Origin: Candidatus Bathyarchaeota archaeon
GTDB taxonomy: Archaea > Thermoproteota > Bathyarchaeia > 40CM-2-53-6
DNA: 5,300 nucleotides
Assembly (NCBI GenBank): GCA_005883695.1
Contig: VBBV01000056.1
Location: forward strand, 1-5,300
Reading direction: 5' to 3'
The number at the start of each line of letters is the position of its first letter. The stretch's first letter is position 1. A program made the translations under genes and the position numbers. The notes beneath the pieces were generated by a model, which saw only the letters and a list, made by a program, of their open reading frames with translations, was not told the DNA's origin and ran no database searches. Below, one piece after another: positions 1-5,300 of this stretch.

Positions 1-1
1 G

Positions 2-2086
2 GCCAACTATAACCTGAAGGGCGTATGCTCCTGGGACTCGCTGCACACGACGACCGTACTTACCAACTGCAATAGCGCGTTGAACTATCCGGGTACGAAT
101 CCGTCGACTGACGGTATTACCTGGGATGCGGGCTCGACCAACTTCTGTGATGCTGCAGACCACTTCATCGCCGCTGGAATCGCCAGCGGTAAGGATGCGA
201 GCTGCAGGCTTACTACGTTGTTGGGTCCTGGTGGGGATGTTGTCATGGCTGTCCGCAGCGACAGTCCTAACAGGCTTGCTTCGGGCAACGCTGAGTTCAA
301 CCGTTTCTGCGATCTTCTCAATGCACCTATCAGCGCTGGACAGTGCAGCCGCACTACCAGTACTGGTGGCACTCTACGGCTGGTCAACCATCCGTTGACT
401 ATCAATGACGCGTTCACCTTCGTCTTCTCAGGCAGTTCGACTGATGGTGTTACAACGAACACTCCAAACCTAGACTGGAACACGTACACAGGCGCCAACT
501 CTGGTGGTTCTGCTTTCGACCAGCAGTGGGGACTTTACGATAGTAGCTTCGTCTCTACCATCTGCGGAGGTTCGGGTGTAGTCCCAGCCAGTCCAACCGG
601 TGACTTTCCATTGCCCAACGACGTCTACTCCTGCAACCTGAAGATGGATCACTATCAGGAAATGAACCAGTTCAACGCCACCATCCAAGGTGCAGCCCAA
701 TCTTTACAGCCTGCGATGGAGATCTTCGGTAACCACACCATCAACGAGCCAACGGTTAGCCGGACGCAACAGTTCGGTTATGCTAAGGGTTGGACGGGTG
801 TCAGCGATGCGACCGGTATCGGCATTGCGACAGGCAACGCTTTCAGTCTGATGAACGCTTGGAACCCGAGCCCTGCGATTTCAGGTCCTACGATACGGTG
901 GGGTATGAAGCAGGGAACTTCGAGTCTCAACCCGTTCGAGTTCACCACGGTCTTCGAGTTCAACATACTGCAAGAGGTCTATGACGCTCTACTCACTGTC
1001 ACGCCTTACATTCCGGGCACTGGAGCACAGATAATCGGCTACATGGCCAACACATACCAGCTCGTCCAGCACAGCGCCGTACTCCCAGGAATCGCCGTTG
1101 ACGCCAACTGTCCCGCCAGCGCGACTATAGCTGGTGCCAGCTGGCCTGTTCAAGGTTGTGTAAAACTCAACCTTCGCGGTGACATATTCTGGCAGGACGG
1201 TAGCCAAGTGACGGCTAGCGATGTCAAGTTCTCGTATGAGGGCTTCAACGCAACCGCTGGAATTGCTTCAGGTGGAACACAGAACACGGTCGACGTTGTC
1301 TATGACCCGACAGTTCTTCCAACATCTCTCGGTGGCACTGAGGCTCCGGGTCAGCCCGAGAACCTCTACGTCGCCTTGAAGGCGGTCAGCGCTTTCTCAT
1401 TGCTCGACCTCACAGGTGTACCCATAGTTCCTCAGCACATCTGGAAGACTATCGGTGCTTCTGGAGCGTGCAAGGACACGTCGATCTCGAACCCAGGTTC
1501 AGGCAAGAATACTGCTCAATGCAACCTTGAACCAACATATCTTTCAGGTCCTGGAGCTGATCCGGTGGCAAACAACAGGCTGATAGGCTCGAGCGCCTTC
1601 GCCTGTGCCAGCGGTCCTCTGGGTGCGCCTGGAACAGTGTTGGGTGGAGGTTGCACTAGCACCGGCACTAGCGCTGTGACTACTGGCTCCATCACCTTGT
1701 TCAGATACGGACAGGGTGTCTCGCACCTCTCAGGCAACTACTTCCGTAACAATGCAAAGTACAAGGAGTTCGCTTGGGCCCATACGGCATCAGGCAACGC
1801 AGTGAGCATCTTGGACGTCTCCGCTATCTCAGGCTGCTTCGCCAACCCGGCGGGCGCGACATGCCCCCACTACAGAGCTCCGGACACTACTCTCACCTGC
1901 ACCGGCGCGGGTCCCTGCATTGGGACTGTCAGCGGTGGTAACGGTGGAGCATTGACCGGTCTGCAGAAAGCAGACCTTGTTCAGTGGTTCGGAACCTCCT
2001 GGACTGACCCCATCGCATACGGCAGCCTCGACGGCGTAGTGCCCTCTCCGCCAGTATTGTACGAAGACGGGTCTCAGTACTCCTAG
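2..2086 (+). CDS. Extracellular solute-binding protein, family 5 (Opp/Dpp type), 5'-partial
   Basis: This is the substrate-capturing subunit of the importer encoded downstream, acting outside the membrane. The reading frame is open to the left edge, so the true start and any signal peptide are missing; 694 residues are visible. The TTG at 80 is only an internal codon. Residues about 51-290 resemble the C-terminal half of SBP_bac_5 proteins: AADHFIAAGI (51-60), VRSDSPNR (84-91), LDWNTYTG (157-164), and GWTGV (263-267). Residues 297 onward then resemble the N-terminal half: TIRWG (297-301), a Leu-Asn-Pro and a Val-Tyr-Asp-Ala-Leu-Leu segment, WQDG and TASDVKF (397-410), and PIVPQHIW. The tail (594-664) has two dockerin-like loops, listed separately. 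There are 18 cysteines, and Lys+Arg are only 27 of 694. Three plausible N-glycosylation sequons (two NAT, one NHT) are present. No C-terminal membrane anchor is seen. The family call is secure; the substrate is unknown. Confidence 0.85.
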   Translation, partial: ANYNLKGVCSWDSLHTTTVLTNCNSALNYPGTNPSTDGITWDAGSTNFCDAADHFIAAGIASGKDASCRLTTLLGPGGDVVMAVRSDSPNRLASGNAEFNRFCDLLNAPISAGQCSRTTSTGGTLRLVNHPLTINDAFTFVFSGSSTDGVTTNTPNLDWNTYTGANSGGSAFDQQWGLYDSSFVSTICGGSGVVPASPTGDFPLPNDVYSCNLKMDHYQEMNQFNATIQGAAQSLQPAMEIFGNHTINEPTVSRTQQFGYAKGWTGVSDATGIGIATGNAFSLMNAWNPSPAISGPTIRWGMKQGTSSLNPFEFTTVFEFNILQEVYDALLTVTPYIPGTGAQIIGYMANTYQLVQHSAVLPGIAVDANCPASATIAGASWPVQGCVKLNLRGDIFWQDGSQVTASDVKFSYEGFNATAGIASGGTQNTVDVVYDPTVLPTSLGGTEAPGQPENLYVALKAVSAFSLLDLTGVPIVPQHIWKTIGASGACKDTSISNPGSGKNTAQCNLEPTYLSGPGADPVANNRLIGSSAFACASGPLGAPGTVLGGGCTSTGTSAVTTGSITLFRYGQGVSHLSGNYFRNNAKYKEFAWAHTASGNAVSILDVSAISGCFANPAGATCPHYRAPDTTLTCTGAGPCIGTVSGGNGGALTGLQKADLVQWFGTSWTDPIAYGSLDGVVPSPPVLYEDGSQYS
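1781..1993 (+). repeat. Degenerate dockerin-like pair at the C-terminus of the binding protein
   Basis: Two 21-residue segments, residues 594-614 and 644-664, align without gaps to the dockerin/EF-hand-like loop-helix pattern (D-x-N-x-D-G, then D at position 12, F at 20, G at 21). Copy 1 contains NAVSILDVSAISGCF and keeps Asp12 and Phe20, but the early Asp/Asn ligands are His, Ala and Gly. Copy 2 contains GGALTGLQKADLVQWFG and keeps Gly6, Phe20 and Gly21, but has Gln at position 12. A Cys-rich spacer separates them. The fold resemblance is an inference. Calcium binding is doubtful because most ligand residues are replaced. Confidence 0.35.
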
Positions 2087-2100
2087 AACCCACGGCAAGA

Positions 2101-2112
2101 CTCAAATAACTC
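2101..2112 (+). promoter_or_regulatory. Weak TATA-like element upstream of dppB
   Basis: The A/T core CAAATAAC (2103-2110) follows a purine-richer stretch and lies about 25 bases before a possible transcription start near 2131, just ahead of the dppB start. It is a poor match to an archaeal TATA box. Read-through from the binding-protein gene is an equally good explanation for dppB transcription. Confidence 0.15.
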
Positions 2113-2133
2113 CCCCCTTATTTTTCTCTTCTC
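2111..2133 (+). terminator. Pyrimidine/oligo-T tract, possible partial terminator
   Basis: In this 23-base stretch 22 positions are pyrimidines, including a C6 run and a T5 run (2121-2125). It lies 25 bases after the stop codon of the binding-protein gene. Archaeal RNA polymerase commonly terminates at oligo-T tracts without a hairpin, and no hairpin is seen here. Partial termination would let the binding protein be made in excess over the permeases. It could instead be only a spacer. Confidence 0.4.
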
Positions 2134-2146
2134 AGATGACGTCTAG

Positions 2147-3139
2147 TTGGGTTTGCGCGGCTACATAGTTCGAAGACTCGTATACACAATCGTACTGACA
2201 CTCTTCGTCATAGTCCTGAACTGGGTTATTTTCCAGGCAATGCCTGGAGTTCAGGGTGCAATCGCGGCTCTCCAGGGAAACCCAAGGGCTACGCCTCAGG
2301 GATTCATAACTCTACAGAACCGGTATGGCCTGAACGCTTCTCCCGAGACTCGCTTTCTGAACTATTTCTGGTCGATGTTGACCTTCAACTTCGGTAACTC
2401 CTACAACACTCAGCACTTGGTGCTTACTGACATGATCTCCTCAGGTAAGCTGGCGAATACCCTTCTCCTCTTGGGATCATCGACGGTTCTTTCCATAGTA
2501 ATCGGGATCTTTCTCGGCGTTCTGGCAGCTCGCAGGCGGGGAGGTGTAGTCGACAACGTCGCTGTCACGGCTTCCTTGACGACCTTTTCGCTTCCTACTT
2601 TTTTCATGGGCATTATTTTCTTGAGCGTTTTCGCAATAGGGCTGAACTGGTTCCCGGTGGGGGAGGTTGTTCCAGCTGGCTGGGAGGTAGCGTCTCCCCC
2701 TCTACTCCAGCAGATCATCCCAAGGCTGCAGCACCTGTTCCTCCCAATTCTTACCTTGACTTTGTTTACATACGGAGGTTTTCTGCTTCTGACTAGAGCC
2801 ACTATGCTCGAGACTCTGAACGAGGACTATATTGTTACGGCGAAAGCGAAGGGTTTGAAAGAGCGTACGATACTCTTCCGGCACGCTCTGAAGAACGCGT
2901 CCCTCCCGCTGGTCACCGCATCGGCGCTGTCTTTTGGCGCCATTCTCGGCGGTGCGATCATAACCGAAACGGTCTTCAGCTGGGATGGGTTGGGTCGCTG
3001 GCTGTTCATAGCGATAGGATCCAAGGATTTTCCTGTGATGCAGGCCATGTTCTACATTCTTGCGCTAGCGACAATAATTGCCAATTTTATTTCAGACCTA
3101 GTTTACGGAATCATTGATCCCAGAGTTAGGTACGAGTAG
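2147..3139 (+). CDS. dppB: ABC transporter permease, DppB/OppB type
   Basis: This is one of the two membrane subunits forming the import channel, paired with the DppC-type protein encoded next. The 330-residue length is normal for the family. It starts with the usual cytoplasmic N-terminus and first helix (IVRRLVYTIVLTLFVIV, residues 7-23). About six membrane segments are visible, near 11-31, 103-127, 139-169, 194-216, 254-276 and 300-322. The cytoplasmic EAA loop that contacts the ATPase is at 228-250 (TAKAKGLKER, then RHALKNA). The family signatures ETVFSWDGLG (274-283) and C-terminal DPRVRY (324-329) are intact. The TTG start is chosen because an in-frame TAG (2144-2146) touches it directly; a second TTG at 2153 is the only close alternative. 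No strong Shine-Dalgarno sequence precedes it. The protein has no cysteine. It lies 60 bases after the binding-protein gene and 17 bases before dppC. Confidence 0.95.
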   Translation: MGLRGYIVRRLVYTIVLTLFVIVLNWVIFQAMPGVQGAIAALQGNPRATPQGFITLQNRYGLNASPETRFLNYFWSMLTFNFGNSYNTQHLVLTDMISSGKLANTLLLLGSSTVLSIVIGIFLGVLAARRRGGVVDNVAVTASLTTFSLPTFFMGIIFLSVFAIGLNWFPVGEVVPAGWEVASPPLLQQIIPRLQHLFLPILTLTLFTYGGFLLLTRATMLETLNEDYIVTAKAKGLKERTILFRHALKNASLPLVTASALSFGAILGGAIITETVFSWDGLGRWLFIAIGSKDFPVMQAMFYILALATIIANFISDLVYGIIDPRVRYE

Positions 3140-3141
3140 CC

Positions 3142-3146
3142 GGAGG
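3142..3146 (+). promoter_or_regulatory. Shine-Dalgarno site for dppC
   Basis: GGAGG lies 10 bases before the GTG at 3157 in the 17-base gap after dppB. This is the clearest ribosome-binding site in the window. It supports the GTG start and translation of dppC from a shared dppB-dppC transcript. Confidence 0.8.
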
Positions 3147-3156
3147 AATTCAGACA

Positions 3157-4614
3157 GTGCAGAGGGCTAGAGAAAGCAAGCTCGCCTTCAACCTGAGACG
3201 TCTCAGCCGCACCCTCAGGTTGATGCTCAGCAACCGCCTGTCCCTCGTTGGGCTGATCTTGCTATTTGTTTTCGTTACTGCGGCGCTGGTTGCACCGTTA
3301 ACCTATCCAAGAAATCCTCAGGGGGTCATCGTGGGAGCGCAACGCGCGCAGCCTGAATGGGTCATGTTGTTCCCGGAGGGCTACTATCTAAGCAAGAACA
3401 TCGTTGTGGTGAATGACCCAGGTTTCAGTGCGCCCTCGTCGTTGCAGGAATGGTCTTACAAGTCTTCCGGGGCCCAGGCTTCCCTGATTTCGTTCTCGCG
3501 TTCTTCAACGGCCCCAACTTCCCTAGGCCACAGCTTGCAAATATCTTCTGACTCCAACAGTAATGTCACGGCGGATGTGACGAAGACTTTCTACTACCCT
3601 TATCGCGGTTCCCCTGCTCAGTTTCAAACAGATGCTGTAGGTGGAACTCTTGAGGCGATGGCCACCGGTGTTTCTACTAGTCAGCCTGCGCTAGTCAAGT
3701 TCTTCGTCAACAGGGAGGACAAGAGTTACACTCTGTGGGCGGTCAACCTCACCCAGAACGGGTCTTGGCAGACACCTACGAACGGTCTAGCTCAAAGTCT
3801 TTCACAGGGAGGGCTCTCGCCTGCAGAGACAATTTTCTCGGGCATTAGCAATTACACCTTTGGTGTCCAGGTCACGCTCAACGGTCCGGGCAGTGTCTAC
3901 GTTAGCAACCTCGGACTGCTGCTCTTTGGGTCTGCTTATGGGCTTATGGGGACGGATAGTTTTGGATACGATCTTTTTGCTCAGGATGTCTACGGAGCTC
4001 GTATCTCGTTGTTGGTGGGGTTGCTGGCTGCCTTTATTGGTATTTTCTTGGGTTTGTTTGTCGGGTTGATTGCCGGCTACAAGTCTGGTTTGACTGATGA
4101 AGTTTTGATGCGGTTTACTGACATGATGCTTGTTATCCCTGCTCTGCCGCTATTGCTTGTCCTGGTCGCCGTTCTAGGTCCCAGTCTTATCAATATCATA
4201 ATTCTCATCGGTTTCCTTGGCTGGATGGGGTTTGCTAGGGTTATCCGGTCTCAGATTCTGAGCCTGAAGGAGCGTCCCTTTATCGAGGCCGCTAAGGCAG
4301 CTGGAGCTGGGACGAGGCGAATCCTCTCTTCGCACATTTTTCCAAACGTCGTCTCTCTTACGTACGTTAACCTTGCTCTCGCTGTGCCTGGCGCGATCAT
4401 CACGGAGGCGGCTCTGTCGTTCCTGGGTCTGGGTGATCCTTCAAGTCCTTCTTGGGGGCAGATTCTCAGTCGTGCCCAGTCTTTTGGGGCTCAACGCATC
4501 TGGTGGTGGGTTGTTCCGCCGGGTATTGCTATAGCCCTCGTCTCGCTCTCGTTTGTCTTGATCGGTTATGCTCTGGACGAGCTTTTCAATCCTAAGCTTC
4601 GCAGACGGCGCTAG
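3157..4614 (+). CDS. dppC: ABC transporter permease, DppC/OppC type, with large extracellular insert
   Basis: This is the second channel subunit, partner of DppB. It has 485 residues, against roughly 280-320 in typical DppC proteins. The first membrane helix is at about 28-48. It is followed by a roughly 200-residue insert (about 55-258), after which the normal DppC sequence resumes: MGTDSFGYDLF (264-274), YGARISLLVGL (279-289), further helices near 283-306, 321-341, 343-360, 400-420 and 452-473, and the EAA loop EAAKAAGAGTRRILSSHIFP (377-396). ALSFLGLGDPSSPSWG (419-434) and the basic C-terminus LRRRR are also typical. The GTG start is supported by GGAGG 10 bases upstream and leaves the expected N-terminal tail of about 27 residues before TM1. 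There are no cysteines. Codon use changes along the gene: Phe is mostly TTC in the insert half and mostly TTT after residue 258. Confidence 0.95.
   Translation: MQRARESKLAFNLRRLSRTLRLMLSNRLSLVGLILLFVFVTAALVAPLTYPRNPQGVIVGAQRAQPEWVMLFPEGYYLSKNIVVVNDPGFSAPSSLQEWSYKSSGAQASLISFSRSSTAPTSLGHSLQISSDSNSNVTADVTKTFYYPYRGSPAQFQTDAVGGTLEAMATGVSTSQPALVKFFVNREDKSYTLWAVNLTQNGSWQTPTNGLAQSLSQGGLSPAETIFSGISNYTFGVQVTLNGPGSVYVSNLGLLLFGSAYGLMGTDSFGYDLFAQDVYGARISLLVGLLAAFIGIFLGLFVGLIAGYKSGLTDEVLMRFTDMMLVIPALPLLLVLVAVLGPSLINIIILIGFLGWMGFARVIRSQILSLKERPFIEAAKAAGAGTRRILSSHIFPNVVSLTYVNLALAVPGAIITEAALSFLGLGDPSSPSWGQILSRAQSFGAQRIWWWVVPPGIAIALVSLSFVLIGYALDELFNPKLRRRR
3319..3930 (+). other. Insert domain in the first extracellular loop of DppC
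   Basis: This region encodes DppC residues about 55-258, between TM1 and the GTDSFGYD motif. With a cytoplasmic N-terminus and one helix before it, the segment must lie outside the membrane. It is rich in Ser, Thr, Asn and Gly, with alternating hydrophobic strands such as ALVKFFVNRE (178-187), SYTLWAVNLT (190-199) and NYTFGVQVTL (232-241), and ends with GSVYVSNLGLLLFG (245-258). That last pattern recalls the final strands of jelly-roll, carbohydrate-binding-like domains. Four N-glycosylation sequons (136, 197, 201, 232) fit an exposed position. MalF of the maltose importer has an analogous P2 loop domain that touches its binding protein. The fold and role given here are inferences. Confidence 0.7.
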
Positions 4615-4634
4615 CCTGGCCTCACTGTTTGCGA

Positions 4635-4670
4635 TCAATCTTAGGTCTGGATTCTAGGGCTCAAGATTGA
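4635..4670 (+). other. Stem-loop with perfect 8-bp arms after dppC
   Basis: TCAATCTT (4635-4642) and AAGATTGA (4663-4670) are exact reverse complements separated by 20 bases. Inside, after one mismatch, five more pairs are possible in RNA (4644-4648 with 4657-4661), three of them G-U wobble pairs. It begins 20 bases after the dppC stop codon. No T run follows directly, so it is not a classical bacterial intrinsic terminator. A role in 3'-end stability or processing of the upstream mRNA, or as a protein-binding palindrome, is possible. Confidence 0.5.
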
Positions 4671-4710
4671 GGGGTCACTTCCCTCCACGGGTTAGACCGA
4701 ATGGGCTTTG

Positions 4711-4740
4711 GATTTTTCCGGGAGACCTGTTTTTTTGGTC
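4711..4740 (+). terminator. Oligo-T tracts, possible archaeal-type terminator after dppC
   Basis: T5 (4713-4717) and T7 (4730-4736) lie about 100 bases after dppC. The T7 sits in the loop of a short GACC/GGTC hairpin (4724-4727 with 4737-4740). Oligo-T runs on the non-template strand are the usual archaeal termination signal. If it is used, dppD needs its own promoter. Confidence 0.4.
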
Positions 4741-4795
4741 GCAGGGGGTTTTCCCATTTCGGGTTTCATGTCGATCTATTTGGCTCTTGATCTCC

Positions 4796-4809
4796 CCAAA
4801 GCTTAATTG
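4796..4809 (+). promoter_or_regulatory. Candidate BRE/TATA promoter for dppD
   Basis: CCAAAG followed by CTTAATTG resembles a weak archaeal BRE plus TATA pair. Initiation about 25 bases downstream, near 4830, would leave a 5' leader of about 33 bases. The match is poor, and it is proposed mainly because of the long gap and the T-tracts upstream. Confidence 0.2.
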
Positions 4810-4844
4810 ATTCGGTGGGCTGCGACTAGTTCGAAATCGTCTCT

Positions 4845-4848
4845 GGAG
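4845..4848 (+). promoter_or_regulatory. Weak ribosome-binding site for dppD
   Basis: GGAG lies 14 bases before the ATG at 4863, which is longer than ideal spacing. The start itself does not depend on this site: an in-frame TAG at 4827-4829 is followed by no other ATG, GTG or TTG before 4863. Confidence 0.3.
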
Positions 4849-4862
4849 CAGCAAATATCTAT

Positions 4863-5300
4863 ATGTCAACAGTTCTGGAAGTCCAGAATCTTACTACACA
4901 TTATTCGACCCTGAGGGGTTGGGTCCGCGCTGCTGAAAACGTGAGTTTTACGGTTGCTAAGGGTCAGGCTCTTGGGATCGCCGGAGAGTCTGGATGCGGT
5001 AAGACAACAGTGGCCTTGTCGATTCTTAAGATTCTGCCTCAGGGAGGTAGGATCAGGAAAGGGAAGATCCTCTTTGAAGGGTTGGATCTTGTTCCGTTAT
5101 CTGATGAGTCGATGCGTAAGGTTCGGTGGAAGGGGATTGCAATAGTTTTCCAGGGTGCTATGAACGCGTTCAACCCCGTCTACAAAATCGGTGATCAGAT
5201 AATCGAGGCGATCCAAATTCACGAGAGTGATGTGGACAAGCAGGCAGCGCTGGAGCGTGCTAGGAGTCTTCTTGAGCTTGTCGGGGTAGAACCGGATAGG
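4863..5300 (+). CDS. dppD: ABC transporter ATP-binding protein, DppD/OppD type, 3'-partial
   Basis: This is an ATPase subunit that powers import from the cytoplasmic face by engaging the EAA loops of DppB and DppC. The first 146 residues are visible and the frame is open at the right edge; family members are usually about 320-350 residues. VLEVQNLTTHYSTLRGWVRA (4-23) is the typical N-terminus with its A-loop Tyr14. Walker A is GESGCGKTT (41-49). The Q-loop is IVFQGAMNAFNPV (94-106) with Gln97; bacterial members often read FQDPM here, while this one has FQGAM. GDQIIEAI (110-117) also fits the family. The ABC signature, Walker B and C-terminal oligopeptide extension lie beyond the window. The ATG at 4863 is the first possible start after an in-frame stop. 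Codon use is T-rich, like the second half of dppC. A DppF-type partner ATPase is expected downstream but not seen. Confidence 0.95.
   Translation, partial: MSTVLEVQNLTTHYSTLRGWVRAAENVSFTVAKGQALGIAGESGCGKTTVALSILKILPQGGRIRKGKILFEGLDLVPLSDESMRKVRWKGIAIVFQGAMNAFNPVYKIGDQIIEAIQIHESDVDKQAALERARSLLELVGVEPDR

Larger units (their letters stand above)
4615..4862 (+). other. 248-base intergenic region between dppC and dppD
   Basis: No convincing gene is seen on either strand. The stretch contains a stem-loop just after dppC, several T-tracts in its middle (T5 at 4713-4717, T7 at 4730-4736, T4 at 4749-4752), and weak promoter-like sequence near 4796-4809. The gap is much longer than the 17 bases between dppB and dppC. 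It may separate two transcripts or hold a processing region. Confidence 0.6.

Noticed and set aside
80..82. TTG as the start of the binding-protein gene
   Set aside because: The frame stays open upstream to the window edge (residues ANYNLKGVCSW and onward), and no signal peptide follows the TTG, so it is an internal codon of a gene starting outside the window.
85..498. 137-codon open frame on the - strand inside the binding-protein gene
   Set aside because: The + strand frame here has family motifs and biased codon use. The antisense frame mirrors that third-position bias and has no family resemblance.
2410..2802. 130-codon open frame on the - strand inside dppB
   Set aside because: It lies fully within a permease with intact signatures, and the product shows no domain or membrane pattern.
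4635..4670. Bacterial-type intrinsic terminator after dppC
   Set aside because: The stem-loop is not followed directly by a T run; the bases after it are GGGGTCACTT. The T-tracts are 40 or more bases further on.
4675..4869. 64-codon open frame on the - strand in the dppC-dppD gap
   Set aside because: It starts with TTG inside dppD, has no recognisable domain, no ribosome-binding site that I can see, and a composition dominated by charged and polar residues as expected from chance translation.
1..5300. CRISPR arrays, tRNA or rRNA genes, insertion sequences
   Set aside because: Reading both strands by eye showed no regularly spaced direct repeats, tRNA cloverleaf, rRNA-like stretch, transposase or terminal inverted repeats.

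Overview
The window carries most of one operon-like cluster for an Opp/Dpp-family ABC importer, all on the + strand. The order is: the 3' part of an extracellular substrate-binding protein gene (open at the left edge), a DppB-type permease, a DppC-type permease, and the 5' part of a DppD-type ATPase (open at the right edge). A DppF-type second ATPase would be expected just beyond the right edge but cannot be seen.

The source is most likely an archaeon. The signs are a large Cys-rich, Ser/Thr/Gly-rich binding protein with SBP family 5 motifs in an unusual order, a DppC with a roughly 200-residue extracellular insert, TTG and GTG starts, and pyrimidine or oligo-T tracts instead of classical bacterial hairpin-plus-T terminators. 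The lineage cannot be fixed from this sequence. A Thermoproteota/Nitrososphaeria-like or Thermoplasmata-like archaeon is a guess, and an unusual bacterium is not excluded.

Layout: 2-2086 encodes the binding protein. It is followed by a 60-base gap with a 23-base pyrimidine tract. dppB (2147-3139) starts with TTG. dppC (3157-4614) follows after 17 bases with a clear GGAGG ribosome-binding site. A 248-base gap (4615-4862) holds a perfect 8-bp inverted repeat and T-tracts. dppD starts at ATG 4863 and runs off the right edge.

Working model: the secreted binding protein captures a substrate outside the cell and hands it to the DppB/DppC channel, powered by DppD and its presumed partner. Two features stand out. 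In the binding protein, sequence like the C-terminal half of an SBP_bac_5 protein comes before sequence like the N-terminal half, and the protein ends in a degenerate dockerin-like pair. DppC carries a beta-rich, sequon-containing domain between TM1 and TM2, which may act as an extracellular docking or glycan-binding module. Peptides are the default substrate. Oligosaccharides are a real alternative, because several archaeal Opp/Dpp-family systems transport sugars.
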